Assembly: GCA_015233515.1 (NCBI GenBank)
Contig: JADFXS010000126.1
Location: 1-7,992, forward strand
Source: Deltaproteobacteria bacterium
Lineage (GTDB): Bacteria; Desulfobacterota; Desulfarculia; Adiutricales; JAGVGV01
Direction of reading: 5' to 3'
DNA length: 7,992 bases
A program made the position numbers and the translations under genes. The notes beneath the pieces were generated by a model that was not told the DNA's origin, ran no database searches, and saw only the letters and a list, made by a program, of their open reading frames with translations. Shown here piece by piece: positions 1 through 6,101 of the stretch (positions within the stretch are counted from its first letter, which is position 1; each line of letters starts with the position of its first letter).

Positions 1-30
1 GGTGAATACGCCTGCGGGCCAAAATCGGTC

Positions 31-136
31 CAACATGCAGGCGAACTGTCCCCGCAGCGTTCTGCGGGGCAGCGAGCGAAATTAAAACGCTCTGCCGCCT
101 TACATGTCCAAGGTATCCGCCAATGGCGTGACCTTC
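31..136 (+). repeat. Two-hairpin intergenic repeat, copy 1
   Basis: This copy aligns by eye with those at 1785-1892 and 4944-5056. Shared blocks are CAACATGCnGGCGAA (31-45), an AGCGAGCnAAA block (71-81), and ACATGTCnAAG (102-112). It holds a perfect 8-bp hairpin, CCCCGCAG (50-57) with CTGCGGGG (62-69) around a CGTT loop. A smaller second hairpin pairs CGCC (118-121) with GGCG (125-128). One reading frame is open through it, but it has no recognisable protein content. It probably acts as a structured intergenic DNA or RNA element; its function is unknown. Confidence 0.6.
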
Positions 137-208
137 AACTTCGCGTTTCACCTAGGATTTACGCGCTCGCTCCACAATTAGGCGGTGGATTGGCTAAATC
201 CGAACACC

Positions 209-238
209 TTGACAGAAACCGCTATTTTCGACTATTTA
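209..238 (+). promoter_or_regulatory. Possible sigma70 promoter for the small selenoprotein gene
   Basis: A perfect TTGACA lies at 209-214. Eighteen bases later TATTTA (233-238) matches only half of the -10 consensus. Initiation here would start near the ATG at 244, giving an almost leaderless message, which would fit the lack of a clear Shine-Dalgarno sequence before that ATG. A small hairpin (GGATT 187-191 with AATCC 197-201) sits just upstream. This is a weak call resting mainly on the -35 box. Confidence 0.25.
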
Positions 239-243
239 TAAGC

Positions 244-417
244 ATGAAAAAAATACATTGTCATTGCGGCGGCAGATTGACATTGACCCGGTCTTGAAGG
301 AAGGTGCAATGGGTCTGCCAGGTGTGCGGACGTAATTATTCCTTGGAAGCCCTGGCTGAACTTTTAGACGATGAACTGGAAGACGTGTTGGCGGATATTA
401 GAGTGGACCGGCTATAA
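244..417 (+). CDS. Small CXXC zinc-ribbon selenoprotein, in-frame UGA read as Sec18
   Basis: This is a 57-residue protein if the TGA at 295-297 is read through as selenocysteine; taken as a stop it leaves only 17 residues. Before the UGA the product has an HCHCGG segment (residues 5-10). After it, in the same frame, come a clean CQVCGR motif (C25, C28) and an acidic helix ending LADIRVDRL and TAA. The paired Cys-GG and CxxCGR halves with an acidic tail resemble a family I recall as 'dual CXXC motif small (seleno)protein', common in Desulfobacterota; this is from memory and unchecked. The first half departs from CxxC: His5 occupies the expected first Cys and Cys6 is extra. Role unknown; metal binding or redox chemistry is likely. 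The ATG at 244 was chosen because the motif begins right after it. No good Shine-Dalgarno is visible. The alternative is a gene broken by a nonsense mutation. Confidence 0.75.
298..343 (+). promoter_or_regulatory. Candidate bacterial SECIS element
   Basis: Directly after the UGA, AGGAA (298-302) can pair with TTCCT (339-343) as a basal stem. Above it GTCTGC (313-318) pairs with GCGGAC (326-331), six pairs with one G-U, around the seven-base loop CAGGTGT. The apical loop begins about 22 bases after the UGA and contains GGU, as the E. coli fdhF SECIS loop does. Both position and loop suit SelB recognition. The element also codes for the CxxC motif, so part of its conservation would be protein-level. 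Confidence 0.55.
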
Positions 418-485
418 ATCGCGTTTGATCAAAGACATTCACTTGATCGGTCGCGCCGGTCCGAATGGAATATCCCCAAGCCGCG

Positions 486-503
486 ACTATTTCCGCTAAT
501 AGT
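486..503 (+). terminator. Small hairpin after the selenoprotein gene
   Basis: ACTATT (486-491) pairs perfectly with AATAGT (498-503) around a TCCGCT loop. It lies about 70 bases beyond the stop codon at 415-417. The stem is short and AT-rich and no T run follows, so its role as a terminator is only a guess. Confidence 0.15.
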
Positions 504-521
504 TATGATCAGTCAGATATT

Positions 522-551
522 GAAGCTCCCCGCAACGAGCCGCAGGGAATC
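522..551 (-). repeat. Partial, inverted copy of the two-hairpin repeat
   Basis: Read on the + strand, GAAGCTCCC at 522-530 and GGGAATC at 545-551 match the reverse complement of the right end of the copy at 4944-5056, with most intervening bases shared. The hairpin is kept: CCCCGC (528-533) pairs with GCAGGG (542-547) with one C-A mismatch. The rest of the element is missing. A separate 10-base palindrome, CCTCGCGAGG (551-560), follows just before the ribosome-binding site of the CDF gene. Confidence 0.5.
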
Positions 552-577
552 CTCGCGAGGCGGAAAGGTTTGATTTG

Positions 578-1558
578 ATGATAAATTCCGTGGTAAAGCG
601 GAAACTTAACGTGGCCAAGCTGTCGGTGGGCTCCAACCTTCTCCTGGTGGTGCTCAAAGTTATCGTGGGCTTGGTCATCGGGTCGGTTTCGGTGCTTTCC
701 GAAGCCATTCACTCCGGAGTGGACCTGCTGGCCGCCATCATCGCCTGGTTCGCGGTCCGAACTTCTTCCCGTCCGGCGGATGACAACCATCCTTTCGGCC
801 ACGGTAAAGTGGAAAATATTTCCGGGACTATTGAAGCGTTACTCATCTTTTTGGCTGCGGGCTGGATTATTTTTGAAGCGGTTCATAAACTTCTAAAACC
901 CGAACCGATGAATGAAGCTTTTTGGGGCATTATGGTTATGCTCTTTTCGTCCATCACCAACCTTTTGGTCTCGCAACGGTTGTTCCAGGTGGGGCGCCAG
1001 ACCGATTCCGTGGCTTTGCAGGCCGATGCCTGGCATTTACGGACCGATGTTTATACCAGTGCGGGAGTCATGTTCGGACTGGCCGTGATCTGGCTGGGAA
1101 AGTGGCGTTGGCCGGAGGTCGATTTAAACTGGATTGACCCGGCGGCCGCCATAGCCGTGGCTCTGCTTATTATCAAGGCCGCCTGGGACTTGACTGTTCA
1201 ATCAGCGCGCGATCTGCTGGATGTCGGTTTGCCCCACGATGAAATAACCCTGATTCGTGAACATATTCTATCCCAGGTTCCCATGGTGCGGAGCATACAT
1301 CGATTTCGGACCAGGAAGTCCGGGGCGAGTCGTTTCGTGGAATTTCATATGCTGGTAGACCCGGCGATGTCCGTTGATGAGTCCCATCGGGTTACCGACG
1401 TCATCACGCTATCCATACGCGAACACTATCCGGAGACTTCCGTGACCATTCACATCGAACCATGCAACGGACAGTGTGAACCGAAATGCGTGGGAAATTG
1501 CCTGCTATCGGATCAAGACCGCCAAGAAGTCCGCGCCAACGGACCAAAATCGAACTAA
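578..1558 (+). CDS. Cation diffusion facilitator (CDF) metal exporter
   Basis: Inner-membrane divalent metal/proton antiporter of the CDF family, 326 residues, removing Zn2+ or related cations from the cytoplasm. The membrane domain spans about residues 14-210. Metal site A matches E. coli YiiP numbering: H45 and D49 in HSGVD, and H153 and D157 in HLRTD. Histidine at 45 (YiiP has Asp) gives the HD-HD type generally linked to zinc preference. The PFGHGK loop follows helix 2, and a cytoplasmic ferredoxin-like domain spans about 211-295. The tail carries four evenly spaced cysteines (C296, C300, C304, C308), absent from YiiP and a possible extra metal site. I chose the ATG at 578 because GGAAAGG (562-568) lies nine bases upstream; a TTG at 575 is the in-frame alternative. 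Exact substrate cannot be read from the sequence; Zn, Cd, Fe and Mn are all possible. Confidence 0.92.
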   Translation: MINSVVKRKLNVAKLSVGSNLLLVVLKVIVGLVIGSVSVLSEAIHSGVDLLAAIIAWFAVRTSSRPADDNHPFGHGKVENISGTIEALLIFLAAGWIIFEAVHKLLKPEPMNEAFWGIMVMLFSSITNLLVSQRLFQVGRQTDSVALQADAWHLRTDVYTSAGVMFGLAVIWLGKWRWPEVDLNWIDPAAAIAVALLIIKAAWDLTVQSARDLLDVGLPHDEITLIREHILSQVPMVRSIHRFRTRKSGASRFVEFHMLVDPAMSVDESHRVTDVITLSIREHYPETSVTIHIEPCNGQCEPKCVGNCLLSDQDRQEVRANGPKSN

Positions 1559-1932
1559 TCGACATCCTCCATCGGGCTATAACCGCTGAGTTATTCCAGG
1601 GCCACCAACCGGCATATACGGTTCATTCCAAGGCATGACGGGCTCTTCATTTCATCAGGCGCGTCCTATCTTTTTAGCGGTAAGTGTGTTAATATAACTA
1701 GTTGCTGCGATCATTCGGCTGGAGCGAAAGAAGCCACAACGGCCCGGTTGGACCGAGCAGGCGCGATAAATAAAGTTCCGGAAAATGCCGGTGAGTGTAT
1801 TCTTAAAAACTTACCGTGGGACTAGTGCGTAGATATAATCAGATGTTCTCGCTCCCGACATGTCGAAGATACCCACGGTTCACCGCGGGGCGCGTCAAGC
1901 TTTTGGGTCGATCTAAGGAGTAGCTATCCGGT
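1559..1932. other. Intergenic region between CDF gene and motA
   Basis: No convincing gene is seen in these 374 bases. AACCG (1607-1611) and CGGTT (1619-1623) can form a weak hairpin behind the CDF gene, and CGGT (1745-1748) pairs with ACCG (1752-1755). A CGCGATAA at 1762-1769 loosely resembles a flagellar sigma28 -10 box but lacks a TAAA -35. The second copy of the two-hairpin repeat fills 1785-1892. The motA ribosome-binding site AAGGAG follows at 1915-1920. Confidence 0.6.
1785..1892 (+). repeat. Two-hairpin intergenic repeat, copy 2
   Basis: ATGCCGGTGAGTGTATTC (1785-1802) matches 15 of 18 bases with 4948-4965. A second block around 1853-1873 contains CTCGCTCC and ACATGTCGAAGATACCC, resembling copies 1 and 3. 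The second hairpin survives with a different sequence: CCC (1872-1874) with GGG (1887-1889), and CGG (1876-1878) with CCG (1883-1885). The first hairpin appears decayed. The element ends about 40 bases before motA and could lie in its leader. Confidence 0.55.
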
Positions 1933-2796
1933 ATGTTTGCTATTGTCGGCACGGTCATTGTATTGGTCTGCGTTATTGGCGGGTACATCCTGGAAAGGGG
2001 CAGTCTATCGGTTCTGTTTCAGCCGATCGAGCTCCTGATCATCGGCGGCGCGGCTACAGGGGCTTTTATCACCTCTTCTCCCAAGGCGGTTATTCAGGCG
2101 ACCATCAAAGGCTTGCTCAGTATTTTATCCGCCAAGGACCCGGGCCGGGACAACTACATGGAGATACTGCAATTGATGTTCGAGTTCCTGAGCGTGGCCC
2201 GGCGCGAGGGTGTAATAGCCATTGAAGACCATGTCAACAAACCGGACCAAAGCAAAATTTTCAGCAAGTATCCTCATATCATGAGCGACCATCATCTCCG
2301 GGATTTCATCTGCGACAATTTGAAGGCGTACATCAGCGGCAGCATCGACCCGCCGGAATTTGAAACCTTGATGGATATCGATATCGAGGCCCAGCACGAA
2401 CACGCCTCGGTGGCCCCCGGAGCCATCGCCAAAGTCGCTGACGGCTTGCCCGCCTTGGGGATTGTGGCCGCGGTTCTAGGCGTGGTCCTGACCATGGGCA
2501 AGATCAAGGAACCACCCGAGGTTCTGGGCCATAGCATCGGCGCGGCCTTAGTTGGAACCTTTCTTGGGGTTCTCCTCGCTTACGGTGTGGTGGGGCCTTT
2601 GTCCGCGAATCTGGAAAACCGGGCCAAGCAACACGCCGTGCTGCTTAATGTCGCCAAAGCGGCCTTGATGGGGCTGGCTCAAGGCGTTCCGCCCATGCTG
2701 GCCGTGGAGTTCGCCAGGCGGGCTATTCCCGGTCCGGAGCGGCCGTCTTTCGAAGAGCTGGAAAACGCGCTTAAATTCGCCAAAAAGGGTGCTTGA
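1933..2796 (+). CDS. motA: Flagellar motor stator protein MotA
   Basis: Inner-membrane subunit of the flagellar stator. It conducts ions together with MotB and pushes on the rotor protein FliG. It is 287 residues, close to the usual length. Four membrane segments are visible at about 1-20, 32-50, 170-189 and 200-222, with the large cytoplasmic loop between the second and third. The landmark residues fall at E. coli numbers: R90 and E98 in the FliG-contacting loop, and P173 and P222 beside the channel. AAGGAG (1915-1920) lies 12 bases before the ATG, slightly long. It is first in a tight operon, with motB beginning 18 bases after its stop. The repeat at 1785-1892 sits between any upstream promoter and the gene. 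Family identity is secure. Whether H+ or Na+ is used is not certain, although overall similarity is to proton-type MotA. Confidence 0.97.
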   Translation: MFAIVGTVIVLVCVIGGYILERGSLSVLFQPIELLIIGGAATGAFITSSPKAVIQATIKGLLSILSAKDPGRDNYMEILQLMFEFLSVARREGVIAIEDHVNKPDQSKIFSKYPHIMSDHHLRDFICDNLKAYISGSIDPPEFETLMDIDIEAQHEHASVAPGAIAKVADGLPALGIVAAVLGVVLTMGKIKEPPEVLGHSIGAALVGTFLGVLLAYGVVGPLSANLENRAKQHAVLLNVAKAALMGLAQGVPPMLAVEFARRAIPGPERPSFEELENALKFAKKGA

Positions 2797-2814
2797 TCAC
2801 AGGAATAATTTATC

Positions 2815-3912
2815 ATGGCCGCGCAGCAACAGCCCAATAAAAAGGGCAACATCATCGTCATTAAAAAAATCAAAAAGGGTGGGCATGCCGGCCATCACGG
2901 CGGCGCATGGAAAGTCGCCTATGCCGACTTTGTCACCGCCATGATGGCTTTTTTCTTGCTCTTATGGCTTTTGTCCATGGTGTCCGACGAAAAAAAAGCA
3001 CGGATCGCCGAATATTTCCGGGAGTATACAGTCTTCAGTATCTTCGAAAAAGGCGGATCGGCCTTTGAACCCGGATCAGAAAAAGGCATCATGGACGTCA
3101 AAACCGAGCAGGTTGAAAAAAAGGGACAACAGAGCAAAGACCAAATACAGATGGATCGAAATACGCTTCCAGGAGATCAGGAGCCCAAATACACCGAAGG
3201 CAAAAACACGGAGGTCCCCGTGGATGAGGGCATGCCGCCGGAAGGAAAAAAGCCTGATCAGACAACTCCAGGCGAGGATCAGGCGGACGAAGGGGCGGCG
3301 GGCGATAAACAGATGACTAAAGAGCAGTTGAAAACCGAACTGCGCAAGGATATTGAAAATCGACTCAATGACATGAAAGATCAGGTCTTGGTCGATACCT
3401 TCGAGGGTGGGGTTCGTATTCAAGTCACCGATAAGGAAGGTGCGCTCATGTTTGCCCTGGGCGGGACCGCGCCCACGGATAATGCCATGAGGGTCCTCCG
3501 GGTCATCGCCGAACGCTTAAGTACTCTGAACAACAAAATCGCCGTGGAAGGGCACACCGATGCCCTGGTCTATACCAATAATAATTATTCCAACTGGGAG
3601 CTATCCACAGCCAGGGCTTCGGCCGCCCGATTGTCCTTGGCCCGTTTCGGTCTGCCGGCGGACCGACTGACTCGAGTCGCCGGCTATGCCGCCACGGAAC
3701 CGCTCATCAAGGAAAATCCCAACGATCCAAGAAATCGACGCATCAGCATTCTGATCTATGACCGGCCGCGCGGACCCAATTCCAAACTAGGCGCCGGGAC
3801 CAAAATGGAAACCGCTCCAAGATCCGGCCCCAAATCCGGTCGACCGAACAACGGGGTTGAAGAAGCATTTATCGAGAAAGCTAAACGACAAGCCACTCAA
3901 ACGAAACCGTGA
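2815..3912 (+). CDS. motB: Flagellar motor stator protein MotB
   Basis: Stator partner of MotA; it carries the ion-binding aspartate and anchors the complex to peptidoglycan. It is 365 residues, with a basic N-terminus and then the MotB signature HHGGAWKVAYADF at 27-39, where D38 corresponds to E. coli D32. The single membrane helix spans about 36-56. A charged, low-complexity linker rich in E, K, D, G and P runs about 85-170. An OmpA-like peptidoglycan-binding domain covers about 195-316, with EGHTDA (245-250), LSTARASA (263-270) and NRRISI (307-312). The C-terminal tail from about 317 is Gly/Pro/Lys-rich and looks disordered. AGGA (2801-2804) is the ribosome-binding site for the ATG at 2815. 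The 18-base gap to motA and 16-base gap to the PilZ gene indicate cotranscription. Confidence 0.96.
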   Translation: MAAQQQPNKKGNIIVIKKIKKGGHAGHHGGAWKVAYADFVTAMMAFFLLLWLLSMVSDEKKARIAEYFREYTVFSIFEKGGSAFEPGSEKGIMDVKTEQVEKKGQQSKDQIQMDRNTLPGDQEPKYTEGKNTEVPVDEGMPPEGKKPDQTTPGEDQADEGAAGDKQMTKEQLKTELRKDIENRLNDMKDQVLVDTFEGGVRIQVTDKEGALMFALGGTAPTDNAMRVLRVIAERLSTLNNKIAVEGHTDALVYTNNNYSNWELSTARASAARLSLARFGLPADRLTRVAGYAATEPLIKENPNDPRNRRISILIYDRPRGPNSKLGAGTKMETAPRSGPKSGRPNNGVEEAFIEKAKRQATQTKP

Positions 3913-3928
3913 TTTTTCGAGGTACGGC

Positions 3929-4663
3929 ATGGCTAAAACCAAAACTAAATCCAATCCACATCCGGAAGTCGCCAGGGCGTTACGACTCCAAGCCAAGGTC
4001 GACTTGATTGTGGTGTTGGACTTGATAAAAGATAGGATCGATGTCCGTTCGACCATCGTCTATGAAATTGAAAATGACAAAATGATTTTGTCCCAATCCG
4101 ATCCCCCCATTCTGAAGTCTTTTGCCGGTAATCCCGTGCAAGCAACTTTTTTGGTGAAAATGGCGGATGGCACCACCCGCCGGTGGGGATATGAAACAAC
4201 TATTTTGGACGTAGTGGCCGATTATCGCTTGCGGAAGGACGATCCCATTTCTCAACCCGCGATCTTTATCGGCCCTCCCGGAGATGAGTTTACTGAATCC
4301 AACACCCGCTTGGATTACCGCATTAGAATCAACCCCCGGGATGGTATCGTGGCGAAAATCCGCGGAGCCATGGGGCGAGTGACCGTAATAGATTTGTCCG
4401 TGGGCGGTATGATGGTTTCCTTTCCCGGAGTCGTGGAGGTCACCGAAGGTGAACGTTTGTGGTATACGTTGACTTTTCCCGACCTGTCCAGTATCGGCGG
4501 TGAAGCTGAAGTCCGGAGGGTTTCCAATTATGGTAAACCGGTGCGGTCCACCACGATCGGCTTGAAGTTCCTCAATTTGGAAATCAATGCCATCAGGAGT
4601 CTGCAAAAAACCGTCAACCGACTCATGCTTCAGGCTCAGCGGGCAAAATTTGAAGAATATTAA
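3929..4663 (+). CDS. YcgR-like PilZ domain protein, c-di-GMP receptor
   Basis: A 244-residue cytoplasmic protein with two parts. The N-terminal half (about 20-115) has beta-rich character and resembles the YcgR N-terminal domain. The C-terminal PilZ domain (about 125-235) keeps both c-di-GMP motifs: R127-x3-R131 in RLDYR and D155-x-S157-x2-G160 in DLSVGG. It should therefore bind c-di-GMP. YcgR-type proteins then contact the stator or rotor and slow or bias the motor, and the position right behind motA-motB supports that job here. I chose the ATG at 3929 because GAGG (3919-3922) lies six bases before it. An upstream in-frame start near 3857 would overlap motB and add a basic stretch with no domain content. 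The PilZ call is firm; the brake function is inferred from context. Confidence 0.88.
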   Translation: MAKTKTKSNPHPEVARALRLQAKVDLIVVLDLIKDRIDVRSTIVYEIENDKMILSQSDPPILKSFAGNPVQATFLVKMADGTTRRWGYETTILDVVADYRLRKDDPISQPAIFIGPPGDEFTESNTRLDYRIRINPRDGIVAKIRGAMGRVTVIDLSVGGMMVSFPGVVEVTEGERLWYTLTFPDLSSIGGEAEVRRVSNYGKPVRSTTIGLKFLNLEINAIRSLQKTVNRLMLQAQRAKFEEY

Positions 4664-4711
4664 TAGAATATATGCGCTGAAACGCCTCGATTCTCGGGCG
4701 GTCCCGTATTC

Positions 4712-4776
4712 CTCTTAACCGCTCTCCCCTTTATTCAGAGTTAATATATGTCAGACGGGTTGGAGGCGGTTAAGGG
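4712..4776. repeat. Long inverted repeat downstream of the motAB-pilZ operon
   Basis: CTTAACCGC (4714-4722) is perfectly complementary to GCGGTTAAG (4766-4774). The stem extends outward by a T-G and a C-G pair. It extends inward, past one bulged T, by CTCC (4724-4727) with GGAG (4762-4765). The loop of about 34 bases is AT-rich. No T run follows, so this is not a standard intrinsic terminator. It could still end or protect the operon transcript, or be an operator. Confidence 0.45.
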
Positions 4777-4943
4777 ATAAGTCTGTGTAGCAAAGATGAA
4801 TCTTTATAAATTTCTAGTTGCCTTTACTGCGGAGGTGTAAATATCTGCAAGAGCCGTAGACCGGTTTCAGATGCTCCCCCAATCTTGTCGAGATCGGCAC
4901 ATCAATATCATGAGGTTGATTATCCGGAATTTTCGGCGCTCTT

Positions 4944-5056
4944 CAACATGCCGGCGAATGCATTCACTGTTCCTTGCTACGAAGTAGCGAGCTAAAACTA
5001 AATGCTTTCGTTCCTTAAATGTCTAAGATTCCCCGAGGTTTGCCGCAGGGAGCTTC
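4944..5056 (+). repeat. Two-hairpin intergenic repeat, copy 3
   Basis: This is the most complete copy. It begins CAACATGCCGGCGAA and ends GGGAGCTTC. Hairpin 1 pairs CTTGCTAC (4973-4980) with GTAGCGAG (4984-4991) around a GAA loop. Hairpin 2 pairs TCCC (5030-5033) with GGGA (5048-5051), then G-C, then GG (5037-5038) with CC (5043-5044), around a TTTG loop. Between them lie AGCGAGCTAAAACTAAATG and the TTCGTTCCTTAAATGTCTAAG block. The element ends 85 bases before the first kup start. Confidence 0.6.
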
Positions 5057-5087
5057 CATTATTACCAGCGCCATTCCATCATAGCGT

Positions 5088-5103
5088 TATTTTACCGAAA
5101 ATA
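5088..5103 (+). promoter_or_regulatory. AT-rich hairpin in the first kup leader
   Basis: TATTTT (5088-5093) pairs perfectly with AAAATA (5098-5103) around an ACCG loop, 38 bases before the ATG. The stem is all A-U and only six pairs long, so its stability is low. It may be chance in AT-rich leader DNA. I record it because it lies close to the ribosome-binding site. Confidence 0.15.
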
Positions 5104-5141
5104 GGCTCGATCGCATATTCGTGAAGAGGTTGCGGCCAGCG

Positions 5142-6101
5142 ATGTCACAAACGGCCCCAGAGAATCAAAAAAATCATTTGAAATCTACGTTAGCCTTAAC
5201 CTTGGCGGCTTTGGGCGTGGTTTACGGCGATATCGGCACGAGCCCCCTTTACGCTATAAGAGAATGTTTCCATGGCCGGCATGCCATAGAAATCACTGAA
5301 ACCAACATTCTAGGCGCCTTGTCTCTGATTTTTTGGTCCTTGGCCGTGGTTGTGACACTAAAATACGTAACCTTCATTTTTAGAGCCGACAATAAGGGTG
5401 ATGGCGGGATTTTCGCCTTGATGTCGTTACTGCCGGCGGGGCAAGACATATCTCCCAAGAAGCGGTCAATCCTGATCTTGGCCGGCATATTCGGCGCATC
5501 TCTGCTTTATAGCGATGGCATGATAACCCCGGCCATTTCCGTCCTATCCGCCGTGGAGGGTCTGGAAGTCGCCACACCGGCCGCCACCCGCTTCGTTGTC
5601 CCGATCACTTGCGCTATCCTTTTTGGGTTGTTTTCCATACAAAAGAGAGGCACTGGACGAATCGGCCGAGTCTTCGGTCCGATCATGCTAGTGTGGTTTT
5701 TGACACTTGCCCTTCTCGGTATCAGCTCAATCATCAAAGTTCCCCAAGTTCTGTCCGCCATCAATCCGTACTATATTTATCGTTTTTTTTCCACGAATGG
5801 CCTGCATGGGATTGTGGTTTTAGGGTCGGTGGTTTTATGCATCACCGGAGGTGAATGTTTATACGCGGACCTGGGTCATTTTAACAAGACGACCATCAGG
5901 ATTTCGTGGTCAGCTTGGTTTGGCCGGCCTTACTGTGCAACTATTTCGGACAGGGCGCCGTCTTGCTTTTTGACAAAGATGCGGCTTTCCATCCTTTTTA
6001 CGCGTTGGCGCCCGACACCCTGCTTTATCCCATGGTGGCCCTATCCACTACAGCCACGATTATCGCCTCACAATCTATCATCACCGGCGTGTTCTCTTTG
6101 A
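5142..6101 (+). CDS. kup: Kup potassium transporter, first copy: N-terminal part up to a frameshift
   Basis: Kup (TrkD) family K+/H+ symporter of the inner membrane. Residues 1-256 match the family through helices 1 to about 6: GDIGTSPLY (29-37), RADN (81-84), YSDGMITPAIS (123-133) and ITGGECLYADLGHF (234-247). After W256 (5907-5909) the frame leaves the Kup pattern and runs to a TGA at 6099-6101 with unrelated residues. The rest of Kup continues in another frame in the entry at 5906-7036. Joined, the parts give about 631 residues, close to the 622 of E. coli Kup. I chose the ATG at 5142 because its MSQ start and AAGAGG (5124-5129) upstream match the paralogue at 7201; an in-frame GTG at 5121 would consume that site. 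It is either a recent pseudogene or a base lost in sequencing or assembly. Confidence 0.9.
   Translation: MSQTAPENQKNHLKSTLALTLAALGVVYGDIGTSPLYAIRECFHGRHAIEITETNILGALSLIFWSLAVVVTLKYVTFIFRADNKGDGGIFALMSLLPAGQDISPKKRSILILAGIFGASLLYSDGMITPAISVLSAVEGLEVATPAATRFVVPITCAILFGLFSIQKRGTGRIGRVFGPIMLVWFLTLALLGISSIIKVPQVLSAINPYYIYRFFSTNGLHGIVVLGSVVLCITGGECLYADLGHFNKTTIRISWSAWFGRPYCATISDRAPSCFLTKMRLSILFTRWRPTPCFIPWWPYPLQPRLSPHNLSSPACSL

Larger units (their letters stand above)
4664..5141. other. Intergenic region between pilZ gene and first kup
   Basis: These 478 bases hold no convincing gene. A small hairpin, CGCC-T-CGA with TCG-GGCG, lies near 4683-4700. A long inverted repeat follows at 4712-4776, and the third two-hairpin repeat is at 4944-5056. 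About 4777-4943 shows nothing I can name. I looked for the conserved blocks of the ydaO-type c-di-AMP riboswitch, which controls potassium transporter genes in many bacteria, and did not see them. The first kup ribosome-binding site lies at 5124-5129. Confidence 0.6.

Noticed and set aside
1..294. A reading frame open from the window start to the UGA, in frame with the small selenoprotein
   Set aside because: Its translation upstream of the ATG at 244 has no protein-like pattern, runs through the two-hairpin repeat, and has no good start codon. The motif begins right after the ATG.
424..448. TTGATC direct repeat after the selenoprotein gene
   Set aside because: Six bases repeated twice within 25 is expected by chance, and nothing around it supports an operator.
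1762..1769. Possible flagellar sigma28 -10 box upstream of motA
   Set aside because: Only six of eight bases match and no TAAA lies 15 bases upstream.
4664..5141. c-di-AMP (ydaO-type) riboswitch before kup
   Set aside because: None of the conserved blocks of that class could be recognised by eye. The structure seen belongs to the inverted repeat and the two-hairpin element.
5783..5790. Run of eight T in the first kup, a possible phase-variation or slippage site
   Set aside because: The Kup frame is correct across it, and the actual frameshift lies about 120 bases downstream.
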